Shown here one piece after another: positions 1-5,393 of a stretch of DNA of 7,371 nucleotides. The notes beneath the pieces are model-generated. The model worked only from the letters and a program-made list of their open reading frames with translations. It was not told where the DNA came from and searched no databases. Each line of letters opens with the position of its first letter. Position 1 is the stretch's first letter. Source of the DNA: Deltaproteobacteria bacterium. Its GTDB lineage: Bacteria; Desulfobacterota_B; Binatia; Bin18. Location: NCBI GenBank assembly GCA_012271025.1, contig JAAXHF010000219.1, forward strand, positions 1-7,371, given 5' to 3'. The position numbers were made by a program, and so were the translations under genes.

Positions 1-561
1 GAGCGCTCGCTGATCCAGACCATTGGCCGGGCGGCCCGCAATGTCAACGGTCAGGTCTTGATGTATGCGGATACGCTCACCGTCTCCATGCGCCGGGCTC
101 TCGACGAGACCAAGCGCCGACGGCGGATTCAGTCGGCCTACAACAAATGCCACAAGATTACGCCCCAGAGCATTCAGAAGGCCCTGGCCTCGCCCCTGGT
201 CAAGGTCTACGACGCCGACTATGCAGACGTTCCAGCCGTAGCTGAGGACAGCCCGGACTATGTGTCCGCCCAGCAGCTGGCCAAACAGATTGAAGACACC
301 CGCAAAGCCATGCAGCAGGCTGCGGCCGCCCTGGAGTTTGAACAGGCCGCCGAGCTGCGCAACCGTTTACACGCCCTGGAACAGCAGAGCCTGGGGCTGT
401 CCGCCCCGACCGGCAAAGGGGATCGTGATAACAATCAGAATCCAAAGGACACCACGATTGTCACGCAAACTACCGACCGTCGAACGACGAAGAAGGGCCG
501 CCGGGCGAGCAGAGCCCGCGCCAAGACCACCACTCGTCGCCGAGCCTCATTGCAAGAATAA
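1..561 (+). CDS. uvrB: UvrABC excinuclease subunit B, C-terminal part (5' end outside window)
   Basis: UvrB is the damage-verifying helicase-like subunit of nucleotide excision repair; it is loaded by UvrA and recruits UvrC to incise damaged DNA in the cytoplasm. The window holds only the last 186 residues, read in frame from base 1 to the TAA at 559-561; complete UvrB proteins are usually about 670 residues. Visible here are helicase motif VI (QTIGRAARN, residues 6-14), the conserved block [12 protein letters not shown]...[13 protein letters not shown], and a C-terminal UVR domain (about residues 90-131, with the [10 protein letters not shown] core) that normally contacts UvrC. UvrB usually ends at or just after the UVR domain; here about 55 further residues follow, low in complexity and strongly basic (12 Arg/Lys in the last 30). 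The stop is 2 bases before the next start, so the isomerase gene is probably translationally coupled to it. Identification is firm. Confidence 0.97.
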   Translation, partial: ERSLIQTIGRAARNVNGQVLMYADTLTVSMRRALDETKRRRRIQSAYNKCHKITPQSIQKALASPLVKVYDADYADVPAVAEDSPDYVSAQQLAKQIEDTRKAMQQAAAALEFEQAAELRNRLHALEQQSLGLSAPTGKGDRDNNQNPKDTTIVTQTTDRRTTKKGRRASRARAKTTTRRRASLQE

Positions 562-563
562 CT

Positions 564-1208
564 ATGCCGACTCACAAGAAGAAGCCGTTCACTCCCTCTC
601 CCGAACTCACCCGCGCCCGGACGATTCTCGAGGCCGAGGCCGAGGCCATTCGGGCTCTTCCGCTCACCGCCGAGTTTGTCCACGCGATTGACATCTTGCA
701 GCGCTGTAAGGGCAAGGTCATCACCACCGGCATGGGCAAGGTCGGCATCGTGGCCCTGAAGGTCGCCACCACCCTGTCATCGACCGGCACGCCGGCCTGT
801 TTTCTGCACCCCGGAGAAGCCGCCCACGGCGACCTTGGTCTGGTCACCAAAGACGATGTCATGATCACCTTCTCCAACAGCGGCAAAACGCGGGAGGTGA
901 TTGAAATGCTCGACCGGGCCAAGGCGCTCAACAGCATGCCGCTCATCGCCATCACCAGCCACCCGCGTTCGCCCATCGCCCGCCAGAGCGACGTGGTGCT
1001 GCGTATCGGCGCGATCAAAGAACCCTGTTCACTCGGCCTGACCCCGTCATCGAGTACAACCGCGATGATGGCGTTGGGTGACGCCCTGGCCCTGGTGCTG
1101 ATGGACAGAAAGCGTTTTACCAAGGCCGACTACGCTAAATTCCACCACGGCGGCTATCTGGGCCGAAAGGCCCGCAAAGAGGCCCGCCAGGAAAATGGAG
1201 TGAGGTAA
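564..1208 (+). CDS. kdsD: SIS-domain sugar-phosphate isomerase, KdsD/KpsF/GutQ family, without CBS domains
   Basis: This family interconverts D-ribulose 5-phosphate and D-arabinose 5-phosphate, the first step towards Kdo of lipopolysaccharide or capsule. The 214-residue protein is essentially one SIS domain. Visible motifs are TGMGKVG (K59), FLHPGEAAHGDLG (residues 80-92), SNSGKTRE (E111), KEPCSLGLTPSSSTTA (E153) and FHHGGYLGRK (H194). These match the positions of the catalytic Lys, two Glu and His reported for E. coli KdsD (alignment from memory). E. coli KdsD has HPGG where this protein has HHGG. Most members are about 320-330 residues with two C-terminal CBS domains; this one stops soon after the LGRK motif. 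Compact CBS-less arabinose-5-phosphate isomerases are known, for example in Bacteroides, so it can be a whole enzyme. The ATG lies 2 bases after the uvrB stop with only a weak ribosome site (AAGAA), which fits coupled translation. No other Kdo genes are visible, so the substrate is inferred. Confidence 0.85.
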   Translation: MPTHKKKPFTPSPELTRARTILEAEAEAIRALPLTAEFVHAIDILQRCKGKVITTGMGKVGIVALKVATTLSSTGTPACFLHPGEAAHGDLGLVTKDDVMITFSNSGKTREVIEMLDRAKALNSMPLIAITSHPRSPIARQSDVVLRIGAIKEPCSLGLTPSSSTTAMMALGDALALVLMDRKRFTKADYAKFHHGGYLGRKARKEARQENGVR

Positions 1209-1238
1209 AGCGTCTCAGGCAGAGCCATGGACTGGAAG

Positions 1239-1243
1239 AAGGA
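1239..1243 (+). promoter_or_regulatory. Ribosome binding site that favours the GTG start of the HicB gene
   Basis: AAGGA at 1239-1243 sits 9 bases before GTG 1253 but directly abuts TTG 1244. Normal spacing therefore favours GTG 1253. ACTGG (1231-1235) and CCAGT (1250-1254) form short inverted arms around this site and could fold over it, but 5-base arms are weak evidence. Confidence 0.6.
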
Positions 1244-1252
1244 TTGCGTCCA

Positions 1253-1690
1253 GTGCCAGACACTTTCAACTATCCTGCGGTGATCGAACGTGACGAAGAC
1301 GGCCGGTTTGTCGTCACGTTTCCAGACTTCGGGTGGGGGGCCACTGATGGAGCGACCCTTGAGGAAGCGCTGGACGAGGCGAAGGACTTACTGCGGGAGC
1401 TGATTACCGCGACGATGCGCAAGGGCCGCCCCTTACCCGCGCCGTCGCGCGCCAGTAAGCGACGGCTGTTAGTCATTCCGCCGTTACAGATCGCGCTCAA
1501 AGCGGCCCTCTACGAAGCCTATCGCCAGGCCAACATCTCGCAACGCCGCCTCGCCCGCGACCTGAACATTGCTGAGAACGAGGTGCGACGAATGTTGAAC
1601 CCGGACCATGCCACAAAGGCCGGCACCATCGACGCGGTGTTACGGCGGCTCGGCGCACGGCTCTCTCTGACCGTTGATAAGGCGGCTTAG
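1253..1690 (+). CDS. hicB: HicB-like antitoxin / DNA-binding protein, apparently orphan
   Basis: HicB proteins neutralise the HicA mRNA interferase and repress their own operon through a C-terminal DNA-binding domain. This 145-residue protein has both parts. The HicB-like fold spans residues 5-60 (FNYPAVIERDEDGRFVVTFPDF, then the helix ATLEEALDEAKDLL). A basic linker at 63-71 is followed by a helix-turn-helix region at 81-141 (ISQRRLARDLNIAENEVRRML, then TIDAVLRRLGARLSL). GTG 1253 is chosen over TTG 1244 because AAGGA lies 9 bases upstream; the longer form adds only three residues. No HicA-like gene fits on either side: the gap to the isomerase is 44 bases and the downstream gap 71. It may be a solitary regulator, the remains of a lost pair, or an antitoxin acting on a distant HicA. 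It could be read through from the uvrB transcript or have its own promoter. Confidence 0.82.
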   Translation: MPDTFNYPAVIERDEDGRFVVTFPDFGWGATDGATLEEALDEAKDLLRELITATMRKGRPLPAPSRASKRRLLVIPPLQIALKAALYEAYRQANISQRRLARDLNIAENEVRRMLNPDHATKAGTIDAVLRRLGARLSLTVDKAA

Positions 1691-1761
1691 GGGGTGCCTT
1701 GGCCCGCGATCCTCCTGGGCGGCCGATGACGTTCGGTTATGTCTACTTTGGGTGGTTGCTA

Positions 1762-2250
1762 TCACGGATCAATGGGGGAGCGTGGGCAGGCCGGCTCATT
1801 GACCCGCAGATACTCGTCAATGAACATGTCCGTTAGTAGTGAAGCCGTGGAGAGGATATAGTCAGCATTGCTACCACTCTGCCCTGTCATACTCTTATTC
1901 CAGGTAGTGGCGGCGTTCGCCATCTCGCTTATAGGATCGAAGAGCATCTTCCGAAACTCTAAACGTACGCTGAACGCTATACCCTGGACGTTGACGTTCA
2001 CATACAGAACCGGAATGATCCTACTAGTCCCATAGAGGCGCGCAGCGCGGAGCTTACTGCGTACTGTCGTTGCTATGTCCCCCCTTGTCAGGCCAATTTC
2101 TGCCGCGCCATGAGGCAACTCCTCAACGAGCAGATTCACTGGCTCGCATACATTCCCCAGCCGAAAAGTATCGTCAGCAGATATTGGCGTTGCTACGACT
2201 AGGAGAGCCACCACGACACCCCCCACAAGCTTCAGACGGCGATGTTGCAT
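1762..2250 (-). CDS. Hypothetical exported protein with two cysteines
   Basis: I do not recognise this 162-residue protein. It begins with a clear signal peptide: basic MQHRRLK, a hydrophobic stretch (residues 8-20) and a likely signal peptidase I site after PISA at residue 25, followed by DD. The mature part is about 137 residues and should be periplasmic or secreted. It has only two cysteines, C35 near the new N-terminus and C155 near the C-terminus, which could form one disulfide. Conserved-looking stretches are LTRGDIATTVRSKLRAARLY, PVLYVNVNVQG (beta-strand-like) and FIDEYLRVNEPAC. No enzyme motif is seen. ATG 2250 is supported by AGAGGA (minus strand, 2261-2266) 10 bases upstream. G+C in two samples is 45-48%, well below the neighbouring housekeeping genes, which suggests acquisition. 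It converges on the HicB gene across a 71-base gap with no convincing terminator. Confidence 0.75.
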   Translation of the reverse strand: MQHRRLKLVGGVVVALLVVATPISADDTFRLGNVCEPVNLLVEELPHGAAEIGLTRGDIATTVRSKLRAARLYGTSRIIPVLYVNVNVQGIAFSVRLEFRKMLFDPISEMANAATTWNKSMTGQSGSNADYILSTASLLTDMFIDEYLRVNEPACPRSPIDP

Positions 2251-2484
2251 CGTGTGTTTTTCCTCTCACATTTCGGTGTCTGACGGCCGTCGGGCAATCA
2301 TCGGCCAAGCTCCCCACGTTGGATAAGCGGGCCATCCCCGACCGTGGCCGTCCTTATGCCGGAAATGACGGTTGTTTTGCCGTTGCCCGGCCCATCGTGA
2401 GCGCCGCATGGCCTCGGGTCGAGAATGCGCCCTGGGTGACTTCGAGTTGGGCCTGTAATCAAGCAGTAATTGCATGTCAGGCGT
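2251..2484. other. GC-rich intergenic spacer between two low-GC genes
   Basis: This 234-base stretch has no credible gene: possible reading frames on both strands are short, broken or compositionally unlike real proteins. Three 60-base samples (2281-2460) give 60-67% G+C, host-like, whereas the genes on both sides are about 45-48%. It must hold the promoter of the exported-protein gene, but I see no convincing -35/-10 pair. A GACGGCCGTC palindrome lies at 2282-2291 and a loose GGCCA/TGGCC inverted repeat near 2332-2351. On the minus strand ACCGTCATTTCCGGC resembles the start of the widespread CGTCATTCCCGC-type dispersed repeat, too diverged to call. Confidence 0.4.
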
Positions 2485-2997
2485 CTACTTCCGCATAGAA
2501 TTTTTCGACCGTATCTGGTGAAACTTTAGCAGGAGCGCATGACCTTCTTTTTCGCCTAATATCGTCAAGAGTGCGTCGTCAAGCGTAGCCAGAATCTGGG
2601 CTTCGTGTGGACTCGGGGACACCTCCGGCTGATAGTAGATACTTAGCAAGGTCACGACTTTCCTTTTGTATTCGTCGGGGTCCTCACGCGTGAGATCCAC
2701 CAGGGCATGGATTCCGCCGATACGCATAGAATCAAGATCGTGGCCGAGCATTTCGATGGCGCGCTGGTATCGGTCAGAGAACAAGCCCCTTTGCGCGATT
2801 TCGGCTTGCCGCTGCGCAACCATGCTGCGCCAGACCGCTAAGCCCATTGCCAGAGGTGCACCCCAGATCAGGACAAGGTTTCTGATGGTCGCGGTCGCGG
2901 AAGGTTCCCCCTCAGAGAGGGCGTTCCAAAAGCAGAACGAAAAACCTATCGCCGCAAGGACGTAAACTGCGATGGCGACGGCGATTTTTACTCCCAT
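2485..2997 (-). CDS. Small two-helix membrane protein with a pentapeptide-repeat-family head segment
   Basis: The 170-residue product has two probable membrane helices, residues 5-27 (IAVAIAVYVLAAIGFSFCFW) and 38-58 (IRNLVLIWGAPLAMGLAVWR). A charged segment follows, then FSDRYQRAIEMLGHDLDSMR with IGGIHALVDLTREDPDEY (about residues 73-111), and then a helical C-terminus. Two N-terminal helices followed by a (D/E)RxxRAIExLG...R(L/I)GGIxALxxxxxxDPxxx segment is a layout I know from bacterial membrane proteins in which pentapeptide repeats usually follow. Here the protein ends where those would begin, and the DNA beyond the TAG at 2485-2487 shows no A(D/N)Lxx coding. The role is unknown. ATG 2997 has GGAG about 4 bases upstream and AAGGA about 12 upstream. 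G+C in one sample is 47%, so it is likely part of an acquired block. It is followed by the exported-protein gene on the same strand after 234 bases. Confidence 0.72.
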   Translation of the reverse strand: MGVKIAVAIAVYVLAAIGFSFCFWNALSEGEPSATATIRNLVLIWGAPLAMGLAVWRSMVAQRQAEIAQRGLFSDRYQRAIEMLGHDLDSMRIGGIHALVDLTREDPDEYKRKVVTLLSIYYQPEVSPSPHEAQILATLDDALLTILGEKEGHALLLKFHQIRSKNSMRK

Positions 2998-3127
2998 ATC
3001 ACTCCATCATCCTTCGCCGCTGAATCCGGCCCTGGGAGCCTTTGTGTGGAGTTCGTTTCTCCCTTCACGCCCCCCTCTGCAAAACCAGTTCAAAGCACTG
3101 ATGTCAGGAGGCCAGCGCCCATCATGC

Positions 3128-3961
3128 CTATTCCTCCGGCAGGCGATACATCCGAATCGGATGCGGGGTGCGCTGGAACTCGGGCAGATTCCGCCACGGC
3201 CGGCCGGCTGTCACCCCGCCGTCAACGGCCAGGGCTTGGCCGGTCACAAAGCTCGCATCGTCGCTCGCCAGCCACAGTGCGGCCCGGGCGATTTCTTCGG
3301 GCTCGCCGACCCGATTGAGGGCGTGCATGCGGGCGGCGTTTTCCCGCAGAGCCTGCACCTGCTCCGCCCTGGGCTCGGGCCGGCCAACCGCCAGCGGGGT
3401 CACAATCGCGCCCGGACAAATGCAGTTGACCCGAATTCCGTACTCGCCCAACTCCAAGGCCACCGACTTGGTCAGCTGCACCACCCCGGCCTTGGCCACG
3501 CTGTACAGGTGGGGCGCCATACCGGCCTCCAGACCGGCCGCGCTGGCCGTGCTGATGATGCTGCCCGCGCGCTGGCGCTTCATGACCGGCGCGGCGTGCT
3601 TCATGCCCAGAAAGACGCTCTTGAGCAGCACGTCAAAAGTCATGTCGTACTCTTCGACCGGGGTCGTCTCAATCGGACCCAAAGCGCCCCCAAAGCCCGC
3701 GTTGTTGTACACACAGTCGAGCCGACCCCAGCGCGACACGACCGTATCAATCGCTCCGCTGACCTCGGCCTCGCGGGTCACGTTCACCTTCAAGAATGCG
3801 GCATCTTGCCCCAGGCTGGCAGCCAGCTCCTGCCCCTTTTCCTCCTGGAGGTCGGCGATCAAAACGCGGGCGCCCTGTTCGACAAACAGCCGCACCGTTG
3901 CCGCGCCGATCCCGCTCGCCCCGCCCGTGATTATTGCCGTCCGGCCATCAAGTTTTCCCAT
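3128..3961 (-). CDS. Short-chain dehydrogenase/reductase (SDR), classical NAD-type
   Basis: This 277-residue protein is a classical SDR oxidoreductase that should oxidise an alcohol or reduce a ketone with NAD(H) in the cytoplasm. The Rossmann cofactor motif TGGASGIG is at 12-19. D37 at the end of strand 2 favours NAD over NADP. NNAG is at 86-89. The catalytic centre has S140 (STASAAG) and Y153xxxK157, with CPGAIVTPL and VTGQALAVDGG later. The Asn of the usual N-S-Y-K tetrad, normally in a DVNLKxxFLG context, is replaced by Leu112 (DVLLKSVFLG). The C-terminus runs about 25 residues past the usual DGG end (AGRPW...RMYRLPEE). ATG 3961 is chosen because a perfect AGGAGGT (3966-3972, minus strand) precedes it; upstream in-frame codons would extend into the cytochrome gene. 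The start overlaps the cytochrome stop by 14 bases, implying coupled expression. The substrate cannot be told from sequence. Confidence 0.92.
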   Translation of the reverse strand: MGKLDGRTAIITGGASGIGAATVRLFVEQGARVLIADLQEEKGQELAASLGQDAAFLKVNVTREAEVSGAIDTVVSRWGRLDCVYNNAGFGGALGPIETTPVEEYDMTFDVLLKSVFLGMKHAAPVMKRQRAGSIISTASAAGLEAGMAPHLYSVAKAGVVQLTKSVALELGEYGIRVNCICPGAIVTPLAVGRPEPRAEQVQALRENAARMHALNRVGEPEEIARAALWLASDDASFVTGQALAVDGGVTAGRPWRNLPEFQRTPHPIRMYRLPEE

Positions 3962-5348
3962 CCAGACCTCCTGAGTGTGGTGTAGCGTCTTGCGCCTGCG
4001 GCCTGTCCTGAGGCGACAGGTCAAGCACGTAAAAGACCAGATCCCAGGTCTGGTCTTCGGTCAGGGCATCGCTGTACGACGCCATTGAGGAGCCGTCCAT
4101 ACCGGTCATCAGGCGCTGAAACACCGCCTGGGGGCTGAAGCCGCCACGAAAACGCCATTTATCCGTCAAATCCCGAGGTGTGATCGGCTCGCCCTCAGAG
4201 GTTTTCAGGTCCTGGCCGGAGCGGCCGTCGCCCTTGCCGGTATCTCCGTGGCAACTCGCGCAGCCCGAGTCATCGTAGAGCTGAGCCCCGCGCGCAATAC
4301 GCTCGGCAGAGGCCGCCGGAGGAGCCGGCAGAGCCAGGGGACGCGGGGCCGGGTCGCGTTCAAAGCGGGCAGAAAACCGCTTTATATAGGTCACCACGTC
4401 GCGGATGTCGGCCGGGCTCAAAAAAGCCTGAAACGCGGGCATCCCGCTGCCGGCCAAGCCGTGGGCCACCGAGCGGTAGACATCCTCATCGGTCGGCAGC
4501 TGACCGGTCGGGGTCGAACGGTAGCGGAAACGGGCCTGCGTAAAATCACGCGGTCGAGGACTCAAGTGTGCAGCAAACACCCCCTGACCGTCGCCCCGAA
4601 TCCCATGACAGCCGCTGCACTGCCGTTCATACACGGCTTGTCCGGGTGAGGTGGCCGTTGGCTCAGGGCCGGGCTCGGAGGCAGGGGGCTGCGGGGCGGG
4701 TTGGTCAGATTGAGTATGGGCCTGCAAAAACTCGGCAATGTGGCAATCAGTCACAAAGCTGCTCAGGTCGAGCCACAGCCGCTCGGCCGAGTAGGTCACG
4801 ACGCGGCCCGAGCCAAAACTGACCTCAGCAGACTGTCCGTCCGGCGTGATAGCCGACACATGGGCCGACACACGAGCCGACAGGCGGGTGTCAGCCAAGC
4901 TGTCGAAAAACGCCTGCCACGGAGCGGGGGAGCTCGGGTCGAGCATGGCCAGACGCTCGGCCAGATTTATCCCGTAGACGCCTCCGCGTTCGGCAAAAAA
5001 CTCGGGAAAATCCACGTCCCGCCAGTTGCGTTCGGCAATCAGATGGCCCAGGGTCTGACCCATGGGCAGCGTGACCTGAGCTTCCCACTCCGTGCCCTCG
5101 GCCCACACAAGGCTGACGCCCGCGCCGGCGCGAAAACCGAGCAGCCGCGACGTGAACAGCTGGCGATCATTGGCCCAGGCCAGAAAGGTCGGCCAGCGCG
5201 GATCGTCGGGCCGTATCGTCAGAGCGGCGTCCGAATCAGAGCTGGCGCAGCTGCGGGCTCGGACGGCGTCACCGTCGGGTGCGGCCTGGCCAAAAGCCGC
5301 ACAGACGCACACCAGGGCGAGGCACAGCAAGACAGATGGACGAACCAT
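3948..5348 (-). CDS. Periplasmic dihaem cytochrome c with an uncharacterised N-terminal domain
   Basis: The 466-residue protein is an exported electron carrier. A signal peptide (MVRPSVLLCLALVCVCAAFGQA, in two parts MVRP plus hydrophobic core) covers about residues 1-22. Residues about 30-210 form a domain I do not recognise, with two cysteines (C34, C202) that could pair. A Pro/Glu/Thr linker (about 214-235) leads to two class I cytochrome c domains. The first has CSGCH at 244-248 and likely axial Met303 in GSGMPAF, within a PRDFTQARFRYRSTPTG context; the second has CASCH at 363-367 and likely Met422 in GSSMASY. Each should bind one covalent haem c with His/Met ligation. ATG 5348 is preferred over an in-frame TTG at 5372 because it directly opens the signal peptide, although its ribosome site is poor. 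The gene starts 45 bases after aspS and overlaps the SDR start by 14 bases. The redox partner is unknown. Confidence 0.88.
   Translation of the reverse strand: MVRPSVLLCLALVCVCAAFGQAAPDGDAVRARSCASSDSDAALTIRPDDPRWPTFLAWANDRQLFTSRLLGFRAGAGVSLVWAEGTEWEAQVTLPMGQTLGHLIAERNWRDVDFPEFFAERGGVYGINLAERLAMLDPSSPAPWQAFFDSLADTRLSARVSAHVSAITPDGQSAEVSFGSGRVVTYSAERLWLDLSSFVTDCHIAEFLQAHTQSDQPAPQPPASEPGPEPTATSPGQAVYERQCSGCHGIRGDGQGVFAAHLSPRPRDFTQARFRYRSTPTGQLPTDEDVYRSVAHGLAGSGMPAFQAFLSPADIRDVVTYIKRFSARFERDPAPRPLALPAPPAASAERIARGAQLYDDSGCASCHGDTGKGDGRSGQDLKTSEGEPITPRDLTDKWRFRGGFSPQAVFQRLMTGMDGSSMASYSDALTEDQTWDLVFYVLDLSPQDRPQAQDATPHSGGLDGKT
3966..3972 (-). promoter_or_regulatory. Strong ribosome binding site of the SDR gene
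   Basis: AGGAGGT on the minus strand, 4 bases before ATG 3961, lies just upstream of the cytochrome stop codon and inside its coding sequence. It is the best ribosome site seen in the window and fixes the SDR start. Confidence 0.8.
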
Positions 5349-5393
5349 CTCCGGCCCCAGGCGCTCAGCCAAGGATACTCGCGAGGACAGACA

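Noticed and set aside
1701..1724. GGCC(C)GC ... GCGGCC stem between the HicB gene and the converging gene, possible terminator
   Set aside because: The stem needs a bulge and there is no T run on either strand next to it.
2282..2291. GACGGCCGTC palindrome upstream of the exported-protein gene, possible operator
   Set aside because: A 10-base perfect palindrome is expected several times by chance in 7 kb of GC-rich DNA, and no second copy is nearby.
2266..2475. Small minus-strand frame in the spacer (69 residues)
   Set aside because: Composition (very rich in Arg, Pro, Trp and His) is typical of chance frames in GC-rich DNA, and no homology is recognised.
2070..2498. Open plus-strand frame opposite the exported-protein gene and running through the spacer
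   Set aside because: No ribosome site, no recognisable motif, and its first half is the complement of a gene with a clear signal peptide.
2972..3985. Long plus-strand frames opposite the SDR gene
   Set aside because: They mirror the SDR coding sequence, which has all family motifs; long antisense frames are common in GC-rich genes.
5280..5348. Lipoprotein signal in the cytochrome leader, which has three cysteines
   Set aside because: None of the cysteines has a proper lipobox (small residues at -1 and -3); an ordinary signal peptidase I site at AFGQA fits.
5370..5372. TTG as start of the cytochrome gene
   Set aside because: It would add eight polar residues before a typical signal peptide and has no ribosome site; ATG 5348 fits better.
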